Positions 54,716 to 64,000 of a stretch of 64,000 bases of DNA are shown here, piece after piece (position 1 is the first letter of the stretch; the number at the start of each line of letters is the position of its first letter). The stretch spans positions 186,001 through 250,000 of the forward strand of contig NW_025422883.1 of NCBI RefSeq assembly GCF_020497125.1. The letters run 5' to 3'. The position numbers and the translations under genes were made by a program. The notes under the pieces were generated by a model. It saw only the letters and a program-made list of their open reading frames with translations, made no database searches and was not told the DNA's origin. Origin of the DNA: Mauremys mutica (taxonomy: Eukaryota > Chordata > Testudines > Geoemydidae).

Positions 54716-55071
54716 CTGAACTATGAACATGTAACAGCTATTGAACACTAACTACTAAAGAATGAACTATTTACAAGGCCCAAAGGCACGAAGTCCGAAG
54801 ACGAAAACTGCTAGCCCTTGCTAAGCAAGGAAAGGCGCTCTGACTAACCACCATGGGCAGTAACAAAGAACTGAGAGGGCATAGGGCTGGCGGGCCTGAT
54901 ATACTGACGCATGAGCATGGCACTCAAGGGGGCATCACAGCAGGCCCTACGAATACCACTAGAGGCAAAAATCTCCGATGACTGCACACACTTGGAATGG
55001 AATTGACATGAGCAAGCACTCGAAGGACTGTGGTGTCATTTCTAGGATGTGTGACCAGAATAAGCGACAAG

Positions 55072-55160
55072 AGAATCATAGAAGATTAGGGTTGGAACGG
55101 ACCTCAGAAGGTCATCTAGTCCAAACCCCTACTCAAAGCAGGACCAATCCCCACTTGGGA
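55072..55160 (-). mobile_element. CR1 3' terminal fragment, minus strand
   Basis: AGAATCATAGAAGATTAGGG, TTGGAACGGACCTCAGAAGG and CATCTAGTCCAAACCCCTAC are the reverse complement of the 3' terminus of an older CR1 subfamily. About 90 bp remain. Confidence 0.7.
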
Positions 55161-55650
55161 CTTAAGACTCCGCAGTGGAAAACACTTGCTGGAATCACTG
55201 TAAACCACGGACTTGCAGCCAGCACTCTGCAATTTGTGCTGAGTGAGAATCCCAACAGAAACCCTCTCTGCTGTCACTACTACACAGGCATGATGAGAGC
55301 TATTTTGAGAGAATAGTGGAGACTGAAAGGATTCAAGGCAGATGAGACTGGCAGAATCATCTCAAGAGTAACAAGCTGTAAGGAGTTCACAGCTGCATCC
55401 TGTAGGGTAGCATAGGCAGCATGCTACTGATTCCAGTATCACCTGATGGGTTTCTCAGACGTTTGTTGCACCTAAGGACTTAAGACCAAGATGGAGCAAT
55501 TCAGTACCAACTGCCAAAGACACCTGCTGATTGATCTCCCCATACTCACAATGTTACAAGAGTTTAAAACCACACACAAGTGCCAATTCTTCCCAACAAC
55601 GACAGAGCTCTGTCCTGAAATCCGTAACAACCCACTTTGATCCAACACAA
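55161..55650. other. intron 1 sequence, nothing recognised
   Basis: Unique-looking AT-balanced sequence between CR1 fragments, with no exon or named repeat. Confidence 0.35.
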
Positions 55651-56069
55651 GTCCTCCTACTGAGTGTGAAGAGTTACAAAGGGATCTCACAAAACTGGGT
55701 GACTGGGCAACAAAACGGCAGAGGAAATTCAATGTTGATAAATGCAAAGCGATGCACATTGGAAAACATAATCCCAACTATACATCCAAAATGGTAGGAT
55801 CTAAATTAGCTGTTACCACTTAAGAAAGAGATCTTGGAATCATCATGGATTGTTCTCTGAAAACATCTACTCAATTTGCAGCAGCAGTCAAAAAAGCTAA
55901 GAGAATGGTAGGAACCATTAGGAAAAAAGATAGATAATAAGACAGAAAATGCCACTATATAAATCCATGGTTTTCCCACATCTTGAATACTGCATGCAGT
56001 TCTGGTCACCCCATCTCAAAACATATATTAGAATTGGAAAAAGTACAGAGAAAGGCAACAAAAATGATC
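55651..56069 (+). mobile_element. CR1 LINE 3' half, first part (split by an LTR)
   Basis: Degenerate plus-strand CR1 ORF2: GGGATCTCACAAAACTGGGT, GGGCAACAAAACGGCAGAGG, then CTTGAATACTGCATGCAGTT and GGAAAAAGTACAGAGAAAGG. It stops at AAAATGATCAGGGTA, where a 282-bp LTR has inserted, and resumes at 56364 with TGGAACAGC. Confidence 0.88.
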
Positions 56070-56363
56070 AGGGTATGTTGCATCGCAGAGGAGCAGGGAC
56101 AGAGTTTGACAACCCATGTGATTATAAGCAGAGAGTATTTTATTTATTTTCAGCATGCTTTTTATACTCTTAAAGCAGGCAAGCAAGCAGTTGCTAATTG
56201 GTTAACAAATTTAACACACCCGCAGCTGTAACTTCATAAAACTAGCCAAGGCCAACTTCTCAAAACAAAGCTCAAAGCCTAATTAACCCATTCTAAAAAC
56301 CTAAACATTTTAGCTTTCCACACTACCAGCTGCCAAGCTAGCAAAATATTCTCAACAAGGGTA
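56070..56363 (-). mobile_element. short solo LTR in a CR1, perfect 6-bp target duplication
   Basis: The LTR is 56076-56357 (282 bp) with TGTTGCATCGC...TTCTCAACA ends. AGGGTA flanks both sides (56070-56075 and 56358-56363). On the minus strand TATAAAAA lies at 56166-56159 and AATAAA at 56148-56143 and 56144-56139, so promoter and poly(A) signal lie within 20 bp, an unusually compact R region. Removing it restores the CR1 text. A 6-bp duplication suggests a class II endogenous retroviral element. Confidence 0.9.
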
Positions 56364-56935
56364 TGGAACAGCTTCCATAGGAGGAGAGATTAAAAAGATT
56401 GGGACTGTTAAGTTTGGAAAAGAGAGGACTGGGGGGGGATATGATAGTGGTCTATAAAATCATGAATGAGGTGGAGAAAATGTGTTATTTACCCCTTCAC
56501 ATAACACAAGAACTGGGAATCAACCAATGAAATTAATAGGCAGCAGGTTTAAAGATAAACATAAGGAAGTACTTCTTCACACAACACAGTCAACCTGGGG
56601 AACTCATTACCAAGGGATGTTAAAGACCAAAAGTGTAAGTGGGTTCACAAAAGAATTAGATAAGTTAATGGAGGATTGATCCATCAATTGCTATTAGCCA
56701 AGATGGTCAGGGATGCAAACCCACGCTCTGGGTGTCCTCAAACCTCTGGCTACCAGAAGATGGGACTGGATGACAGGGGATACATAATTCAAATGTCCTG
56801 TTTTGTTCATTCCCTCTGAAGCGTCTGGCACTAGCCACTGTTGGAAGACAGGATGTTGGGCTAACTGGACCATTGATCTGACCCAGTCCCGCCATCCTTA
56901 TGAGATGGTTTCATATTTAGACCCAGCTACCCTGC
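56364..56935 (+). mobile_element. CR1 LINE 3' half, second part
   Basis: After the LTR the CR1 continues with GGGACTGTTAAGTTTGGAAA, GTTTAAAGATAAACATAAGG and the 3' UTR CCATTGATCTGACCCAG. Many indels; an old copy. Confidence 0.88.
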
Positions 56936-57719
56936 CTGCAATGACCCTTGCTCTGTTATTCGCTCACTAGCAGTTTTTGTTCCCCACACAGTAGATATGC
57001 AAATACTTTCTAACAACTACATCAAGCAGCACAAACTATCTGCTCCCTCCACTGCTAATTACATCTCTAGATTCGCAAAGAGAAAACCCACTGCGCTAAA
57101 ATCAAATCTCTCCAACCTAGAGCAACCGACAGGCTCACTAGGCATGTTCCAGAGGTTAGTTTCAGTAAATTCAATAATCCCTAATGCAAAAACAGATAGA
57201 AAACCAAATCTCTTACATGAATGCCGAGAGCTTTTGGAGAGGCATTGGGAAGCAAAGACACTGAGAAAAGAACTTGCTCCTTGTTTCCAACAACAAAGAC
57301 ACCCGCCTGCCCCAGCACAGCCTATGCAAATTCCACGCATGCTACAAGACACAAGGGTGCATTATTGGGTCCGAAGGGCCCCCTTGGCACACACTGGGCA
57401 TCAGCCGTCACACAGAGACAAAAGTGAAAAGAAAAGCTGGACAAACTGATTATGTCACTTCCCAAAGGTCAGTGTAGCTGGAGTCTCATGGCAAACAATT
57501 CCATCTGCATGGAAACCAGGGATATGAATTAGGGACACTTTGGGTTTAAGTAATCTAACTAACAGGAACCTACCAAATGGGCCCCAGTTTAACTCATCTA
57601 CACGACAAGTGAAGCCATGTCACTAGGTCTCCTGTCTGGGTTGAAGCATGGTTCCATTTTGTCGTGATTACAGAGCCGTCACCATGTCTCTCAATCATGC
57701 TAAAGCCATATCCTTGGAC
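56936..57719. other. intron 1 sequence, nothing recognised
   Basis: A 150-codon open frame at 56997-57449 shows no domain and no coding-like splice context. Confidence 0.35.
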
Positions 57720-57846
57720 CAGTGGTGGGCATCCTGCACGCCGCATGCAGCCCGTCAGGGTCATCTGCAGGTGGGGCACGAGACAGTTTGTTTACATTGG
57801 CCGTCCGCAGGCACAGCCACCCGCAACTCCAAGTGGCCGCGGTTCG
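57720..57846. mobile_element. hAT-like MITE fragment (CAGCCCGTCAGGGT family)
   Basis: CAGTGGTGGGCATCCTGC, CAGCCCGTCAGGGTCATC and GACAGTTTGTTTACATTGGC are shared with 60765-60868. Both are fragments of the same non-autonomous element. Confidence 0.65.
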
Positions 57847-58503
57847 CCCCTTACAAATGTAGATTTTTTTTGTTACATAACTGCTCTCAAAAACAAAACA
57901 ATGTAAAACTTTAGAGCCTACAAATCCACTCAGTCCTACTTCTTGTTCAGCCAATTGCTAAGACAAACAAGTTTGCTTACATTTATGTGAGATAATGCTG
58001 CCCTCTTCTTATTTACAATGTCACCAGAGGGTGAGAACAGGCATTTGCATGGCACTTTCGTAGCTGGCATTGCAAGGTATTCATGTGCCAGATACACTAA
58101 ACATTCAGTAGGTCCCTTCATGCTTCGGCCACCATTCCAGAGGACATGCTTCCATGCTGACGACACATGTTAACTCTGTTAATTCAATAGTAATTTTATT
58201 AAAAACGTTAATGCCAAAGGTAAATTATAGAGTAATTTCTAATGTCTCCATAATAAATGTTCATTAGGGCTTCCCTAACCCTCTCTTAAATAGAGGAGAT
58301 ATATTTAGGTACCAAAGGACTAGAAGATAATGTACTTCACATCATTTCACTACAGGTTCCTCCTTTTCGTTTTGTCCCTCTTTCCCACCCCCCGAAATCT
58401 GGGATGAATCCTGTCTGACCCTGGAACTTTGTCTCCGGACATTCTCATTGATTTTCCTTGATTTTTGTTCTGGCACAATCTCAGTTTTCTGAGATAAAGG
58501 TAA
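57847..58503. other. AT-rich intron 1 sequence, nothing recognised
   Basis: No exon or named repeat. Confidence 0.35.
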
Positions 58504-58676
58504 AGGTAATAATTGGAGATATACCAATCTCCTAGAACTGGAAGGGACCTCGAAAGGTCATCAAGTCCAGCCCCCTGCCTTCACTAGCAGGACCAATTTT
58601 TGCCCCAGATCCCTAAGTGGCCCCCTCAAGGATTGAACTCACAACCCTGGGTTTAGCAGGCCAATGCTCAAACTTC
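58504..58676 (-). mobile_element. Cry-type SINE, minus strand, 5' truncated
   Basis: The plus strand reads the reverse complement: TAATAATTGGAGATATACCA, CTTCACTAGCAGGACCAATT, then GGATTGAACTCACAACCCTG and GCAGGCCAATGCTCAAAC. Box A is missing, so the insertion is 5'-truncated just before the Pol III promoter start. Confidence 0.92.
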
Positions 58677-60764
58677 TTAGTCCCTGAAAAATATGCCTTT
58701 GTGGCATCTGTGTCCCCATCTTCCTTTGTGAGGACCCAGGCAAAGAATCCATTACATTTTTCTATTTAGTACTGTCTGCGTCTCCCTCAACCCTTGATAT
58801 CTCCTAGTGACCTCACCGTTTCCTTCATTAACCTTTGTCTCCTATGTTCTAAACATTTCTAATTTATTATTACGTGTGGAGTCTTTCTTCCATTTTCTGA
58901 CTAATTGTGTCATAAACGTTAACCCTTTTACTGCTGAATGTTAGGGCGTTCCCACTGTGCAATGACTCTGATGGAACACTGGGACTTCATTAAGAACCTA
59001 GGTAGGAGGTACACAGCATAGCACTGGAGATGAACTTTTCCCCCATCTGCCAGGTACATCAGAGAGCACTCAAGTGGTTAACTTCCTTCTGGCCTTCCAG
59101 CATCCCAGTTTTTACCCCTCCCCCAGCCAGGAGGGTCTGTGCTCCATGCCTTCCATCACTGCTTGCAAATGGTTCCTCTCACTCAGTTCCTGATTTACCC
59201 CCGTTGATGTTCTGCTCTGGCTTTACATTGTCTGGGCTTGCTTCTAACTTCACAAACAAAGATTTTACACTCATGTAACTCCATTAAGTCAATAGAACTT
59301 ACTTCTCATGTATCCCACTATAACGGCAATGCTCAGTTACACATCCCATCTCTTTCCTGGAGACATTTTCCATTCACTTCCTTACTACATTATCCCATTT
59401 GTTTGCTTCCCAAACTTTCTTTCCACAAACTCAGGAACCATAGTTTGCTAGTTGAGGTCTCACTTTAGTCCTGATCTTCAAAGACCTCCATAGGACTGAC
59501 TCAGGCTACACAAGGGATCAACTCATCTTGCATGATTGTGACCTCTGACAACAGCTGCTCTCCACTGAAATAATGGAACTGTTACCCCTAGAGTGAGCCT
59601 TGTGTGCCTGATAGCTTATTCTGCAGCTTGTCCCTCACTGTGGAACTCACTCCCAGAAGGTGCTAGGCTCACCATGAATCTTCTGAGTAAAATTAGAGCC
59701 CACTGCTTTGTCCAAGCTTTCTCCATAACAACAAAACCACCCCCAACCAAACATTAAAACCTTGGGCTAATTAGGGGGAGGGGAGTGGGAAGGAGAACAA
59801 GCCATTTGTTCCTTTATTGTGTACTTTGATATGATGTAAGGCACGCAGATACCATGGTGATGAGTGGTCTATAAAAGCAGAGATGAAAGAAATCCTAATT
59901 AAAAACAAGGCAGAAAATAGAAATAACATGTCTGAGCAAATGCCTGTCTCCCCTTTGCTGCTGTTCTGTGAACTGTGTGTCGGTGGGGCACATCCATTCG
60001 CTCTGTTTACCCTGGGTATAGCAGGCAGGAAGACTGGGCTTTGTCTGAAGGTTACACACTCTGCGGTGTTGCAGATTAACAGGATTATTGTGTGAAATGC
60101 CTGTGAGGGCTTTATTTCTGTGCAGAAATGGGGTCCTGCTTTACATTTGCATTTTGATTACCAATAACGATACCTAGGCACCTTTGTGTGCGAGGAAGGG
60201 TCACTAATAAAGTTACCTTTATAAATTAAAAGGCCTATTGAAGTGCAGGAATAGGAGACTGGAGGCTGTTTCCAGCTGTGTCAGTCAGAGATGGCCAGGC
60301 ATCCAGGGAAACATGGAACGGGGAACAGAAAATGGAAGAACTGCAGATGGGTTCATAGGAATAGGTAATAGGATACCGCAAGGGTGTTTTGGGAAGGCCT
60401 CAAAAATATGCTGTGATGGGGTATGCAAACCCCACACTGGCCAACAAAGGGTTAAGGAGCGGCTCTGGGCTCAGCCAGCCCTGCCCCACATGCAAGAGAT
60501 GCTCAGGGAGCAGAGCAGCTCAGCTGGGGGTAGGTCTGGAAACAGAGCCCACCGGCACTCGCAGCCCCTGAGGGAAGGGGGCACCTGCTTGAGAGACCCC
60601 CTGGGAGGGAGGCATTTCCTTCACTCTTTCTCACATTAATTCCCCTTGTGTTGTTTATGGACAACGCTGGATCACTAGGCCAGGCTCCACACGAGCGCAA
60701 GCCGCCACCTATCCCAAAAGCCCAACTGGCCACTCTGAAAGCTGGCACTAGGGGAGTCCACTTG
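58677..60764. other. intron 1 sequence, no supported features
   Basis: Mostly AT-rich unique sequence. A segment near 59630 (CTGTGGAACTCACTCCCAGA) hints at an old LINE end, but it is too short to assign. Confidence 0.35.
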
Positions 60765-60868
60765 CAAAGTCCAAGGCCACACGCAGCCCGTCAGGGTAAT
60801 CCGCTGGCGGGGCCCGAGACAGTTTGTTTACATTGATCATCCGCAGGCACGGCCGCCCACCCGCAGCT
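60765..60868. mobile_element. hAT-like MITE fragment, same family as 57720
   Basis: CACGCAGCCCGTCAGGGTAA and GAGACAGTTTGTTTACATTG, then CCGCAGGCACGGCCGCCCAC, closely match the 57.7-kb fragment. Confidence 0.65.
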
Positions 60869-60882
60869 ACACTTCTATGATT

Positions 60883-61282
60883 CTATAGAGCAGGGGTGGC
60901 CAACCTGGGGCTCCGGAGCCACATGCGGCTCTTCAGAAGTTAACATGCGGCTCCTTGTACAGGCACCGACTCCGGGGCTGGAGCTACAGATGCCAACTTT
61001 CCAATGTGCTGGGGGGGGGGCTCACTGCTCAACCCCTGGCTCTGCCACAGGCCCGGCCCCCACTCCACCCCTTCCCGCCCCAACCCCTGGGCCTGCCGTG
61101 CCCTCGCTCCTCCCCCTCCAGAACCTCCTGCACACAACCAAACAGCTGATCGGGAGGGGTGGGGGGTGCGTGAGGCGCTGGGAGCAGGGGGGTTGCTGAT
61201 GTATTTCTGTGTCTCTTTGGCAATGTACACTGGTACATTCTGGCTCCTTCTCCGACTCAGGTTGGCCACCCCTGCTATAGAA
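60883..61282. mobile_element. hAT-like MITE with near-perfect 8-bp target duplication
   Basis: The element is 60891-61274 (384 bp). It has 14-bp inverted ends CAGGGGTGGCCAAC / GTTGGCCACCCCTG and flanks CTATAGAG (60883-60890) and CTATAGAA (61275-61282), 7 of 8 matching. Near the left is GAGCCACATGCGGCTC, itself an inverted repeat and shared with the element at 46294. Non-coding; the GC-rich middle gives chance open frames. Confidence 0.92.
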
Positions 61283-61347
61283 TAACTTATTTTTCTATAT
61301 ACATTTAAAATATAAATATTTAGTAATGTTTACATAGATTATATTTA

Positions 61348-61460
61348 TAAGTTCCTTGGGACAGGAACAAGCTTTCTGTTGTGTCCCCCAGATGCCTTGC
61401 ACAATGGGGTGCCAATCCCTGACTCGTATTTCTAGAGTCTACCACAATATAAATAATACA
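61348..61460. repeat. old amniote-type interspersed repeat fragment
   Basis: TTCCTTGGGACAGGAACAAG, then TGCACAATGGGGTGCCAATC and an AATATAAATAATA tail. It resembles a widespread reptile/bird repeat end; a partial relative is at 49928-50040. Confidence 0.5.
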
Positions 61461-62747
61461 TCATAACGGAAAATGCTTCCTTGCCCTGCTTTCCTCACAT
61501 TTATTTAGGATACTCTAATTTAAAAGATAAAATGTTGTACAGGCTTCAGATTCACCAGTAACTCATCTTAGCCAACACCCGAAAGTTTACAAAGTCCCAG
61601 AATTCAGAATATTCAAGTTATTGCTATAATCACTCATAATCAAATTGAGTTTCATCAATTAAAGCAAACAGACCTGACAAGCATCATCAACCACACTCTG
61701 CTGTGGATCTAGAGATGTAAAGAAAAGTGCCCTTACTTGGGAAAGTCAAATTGTCTGTTGCTTTAATCTGCTCTTTAACTACAACACCACGGGGTATCAA
61801 CTAACACTGCAATGGCAAGACTGGTTATGGCTGACCTCTGCTACTCAGGTGCTTAGAACTTTCTGAAAGAAATTTACATTTTAGAGTGAAGTTGCTCAGG
61901 TTTGGTCTGAGCCCAGAAGTTAATTAGTTCTTGAAAAATGTTAATAAAAGTCCATTTGTCCCCAGTGGGAAAAGGCAGCTGCGTTACATCAATAAAGTCT
62001 AAGGAAAAGGACAAAACAAGAACATTGGAGGGAACTGCACAGTGCACTGTACTGCTCCTCCAGCCACACTGACCAGTGAATAATCTGTTTAATGCTTAAA
62101 CGCTCCCTTTCTATGTAACCTGATGCAGTTCACACAGCACATGCATGTGCTATAATCAGATAATTAAAAACCTTATTGTAACGTAGCCATGCGATGGGGC
62201 AAAAATAATGCTACCAGGGGAACCTTAACTCTGACTCCCTAGATTGTTGTGCAATTAAAGTCTCACCCTTCATACCACAGTGGTGCAACATTGTGCATTT
62301 AAAAATGAAAAACAACAGCATCAATTTCCTCAGCTTTCAGGGCTGCACAATCTTTGTAACTGCCTCTAATTATTTTTATTTAAAACCCTTAGAGAGGCAG
62401 AGCTGGGAGGCAGGCTTGGGCCCAATCCTGCTTTCACAGACATCCATCCAAATGTCTCTTTCCATGGAACAGTAGCATTCGCTCCCTCTCACTGTCTAAT
62501 TGCAAGCTCCAAATGATGTGGAGACACACTGCCTCCTTCAGAAGGGAGCGGCAGGCAGCCAGAGCACTGGGACATGCATCACACACAAGAACCCTGGCTG
62601 TTTTCATCAGTCCCAGGATTTAATCTCTCACCTTAGAGAGGCCATTCCTCGGAGGAACAGGATTTCCATAGCTTCAGTGCTGCAACCGCTATGAATAATT
62701 CAAGTGGTGAGTTTTTAAAGAAAATATGGTTTGTTCTAGCACTCTCG
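61461..62747. other. AT-rich intron 1 sequence, nothing recognised
   Basis: No exon, RNA gene or named repeat seen. Confidence 0.35.
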
Positions 62748-63527
62748 GGGTGTGTCTACACTCGTGGTGGCACATCGAGTACAGATACTGCATGCCCAAC
62801 TAGCACGGGTATAAAGAGCAGTGTAGACAGCGAGGCACGGCTTAGGCAAGTAGGGTGTGCTACATGTCTGAACCCACAGGATAAGTTTGTGGAGGGGATC
62901 GTATGATGGGATAGCCTAATTTTGGCAATTAATTGATCTTTGACTATTAGCGGTAAATATGCCCAATGGCCTGTGATGGGACACTAGATGGGGTGGGATC
63001 TGAGTTACTACAGAGAATTCTATCCTGGGTGTCTGGCTGGTGAGTCTTGCCCACATGTTCAGGGTTTAGCTGATCCCCATATTTGGGGTCAGGAAGAAAT
63101 TTTCCTCCAGGGCAGATTGGCAGAGGCCCTGAGGGGGGTTTCACCTTCCTCTGCAGCATGGGGCACGGGTCACTTGCTGGAGGATTCTCTGCACCTTGAC
63201 GTCTTTAAACCACAAGTTGAGGACTTCAGTAGCTCAGACATAGGTCAGGGGTTTGTTACAGGAGTGGGTGGGTGAGAGTCTATGGCCTGCGTTGTGCAGG
63301 AGCTCAGACTAGAAGATCATAATGGTCCCTTCTGACCTTAAAGTCTATGAATCTATGAGTCTATACCCTATCCAGCTTTCTACACCTCCAAGCAGCGCCT
63401 CCCTCATCTACACTGCTATTTTTAGTAATGTGGTAGTCCGCTACCAGAGCCTGCCATCTCCACCCTGGCAGAGCCTTTCCTCGCCGCAGGGACAGGCTCC
63501 GGCAGCTATGTAGACATAGCCTTTGAA
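62748..63527. mobile_element. MITE-like element with TGTCTACA ends, split by a CR1
   Basis: The left part, GGGTGTGTCTACACTCG at 62750, and the right part, whose complement reads AAGGCTATGTCTACATAGC at 63527, form inverted ends. The middle is occupied by a CR1 tail (62950-63358). No target duplication could be confirmed. Confidence 0.55.
62950..63358 (+). mobile_element. CR1 LINE 3' end, plus strand, older subfamily
   Basis: CCTGTGATGGGACACTAGAT, GGAAGAAATTTTCCTCC, GGCCTGCGTTGTGCAGGAG and the end ATAATGGTCCCTTCTGACCT followed by TCTATGAATCTATGAG. The short repeated TCTATGA tail is the 3' end of an older CR1 group. Confidence 0.82.
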
Positions 63528-64000
63528 AGAAAATGGTGACTGCTCACAGCTCCCCTTCAGGCTCAGACCTTGGAAACGCTTTCTCATGCAGACAATACAG
63601 TATTGTAGGTTTTTCTGCTATAACTATCCTGAAACTACACCTCCACCACTTTGTTTATGCTGGTTTAAGCTACTTCTCATGTGAATAACTGCGTCCACAT
63701 CATTCTGCACTGCTTCTGAAATAGCCAGTCAGATATCCCATGGTGTAATGTTCCAGTGCTAGAGTCTATGCATTCTGGGATTTTTCTTGCAGTGTATTGT
63801 GAGATACCTACCAGAACCTACAGGAATTCTGGCACTCAAACTCCCATGATTCCTTTCTTAGTATCCCATATTTCATCTGGTTTTGGTAGGCCAGCACCAT
63901 TTTCAAACTTGTCAGACAGCATGGAGGAAGCACTGCTGAGCACTGCAATCCTGCTCCAGATGTATTGGCGGTCATGCAGCCAGATGGCTTTGGACGAGTT
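63528..64000. other. right end of window, intron 1 sequence
   Basis: No feature recognised. ARHGAP19 exon 1 was sought as a short GC-rich exon with a phase-2 donor, and was not found here. Confidence 0.35.

Larger units (their letters stand above)
52893..55027 (-). mobile_element. DIRS-type retrotransposon, deleted copy
   Basis: The left terminus AACGGTTACCTACC has its complement at 53144-53200 (GGTAGGTAACCGTTTTTTC), an internal complementary region as in the other copies. The right end is GACATGAGCAAGCACTCGAA near 55025. The minus strand carries a split tyrosine recombinase: GIRKPSTRATYLEKWKRFTC at 54400, ISAFHPLFQGRSIFAHHMTA at 54210, and then from 53889 the EECRLHTLDIRRVLAFYIDR and ARSTRAQASLAAFLAQV segments. 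The gag and RT regions are absent. A 218-bp MITE (53777-53994) and a reverse copy of the 69-bp element (54605-54715) have inserted in it. Confidence 0.86.

Noticed and set aside
56997..57449. 150-codon open frame in ARHGAP19 intron 1
   Set aside because: No recognised domain, no splice context, mixed AT-rich composition.

Overview
This is vertebrate nuclear DNA, most likely from a cryptodiran (hidden-necked) turtle. The evidence is several copies of a tRNA-derived SINE of the tortoise Pol III/Cry type, many CR1 LINE copies, DIRS-type tyrosine-recombinase retrotransposons, solo LTRs and hAT-like MITEs, together with intron-split genes that have consensus GT/AG splice sites. There is no bacterial-style operon, CRISPR array or phage content.

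Two genes are readable, both on the minus strand and in the order and orientation of the mammalian ARHGAP19-SLIT1 pair. ARHGAP19 (a Rho GTPase-activating protein) occupies about 25.6-50.8 kb and its first intron runs on to the right edge. Ten coding exons are delimited here (50485-50750, 32931-33011, 32389-32598, 31784-32010, 31153-31239, 30086-30151, 29098-29286, 28799-28891, 27081-27173, 25657-25794). Their phases join without a break to give 482 codons plus a stop; the exon with the start codon was not found and probably lies beyond 64000. SLIT1 is represented by coding exon 1 (6388-6566), which carries the signal peptide and the first LRR N-terminal cap, in a CpG-rich block at about 4.9-7.3 kb. 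Its later exons lie to the left of base 1. A stretch of 19.1 kb separates the ARHGAP19 stop codon from the SLIT1 start codon.

Layout by region. 1-6387 is SLIT1 intron 1, with two CR1 fragments and a GC-rich minisatellite close to the splice donor. 6388-7330 is SLIT1 exon 1, the 5' UTR and the promoter-side CpG block. 7434-20020 is intergenic: CR1 fragments, a solo LTR inside a CR1, two rearranged DIRS elements and one hAT MITE with a perfect 8-bp target duplication. 20020-25656 is largely repeat-free and probably includes the ARHGAP19 3' UTR. 25657-33011 is the compact exon cluster of ARHGAP19. 33012-50484 is a 17.5-kb intron that has absorbed most of the transposons: a 470-bp LTR, a Tigger-like element with a 126-bp tandem repeat and another LTR inside it, a nearly intact CR1 ORF2 nested in an older CR1, a 5.3-kb DIRS element split by a solo LTR, and a 1.5-kb LTR-like insert between duplicated flanks. 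50751-64000 is intron 1, with another LTR, DIRS, CR1 and several MITEs.

No wholly new biological system was found. The observations most worth checking are the hairpin-forming complementary ends of the DIRS copies, the nested transposon stratigraphy with readable target-site duplications, the minisatellite next to the SLIT1 exon 1 donor, the divergent ARHGAP19 C-terminus, and the 220-bp direct duplication that flanks an LTR-like element lacking its own target duplication.
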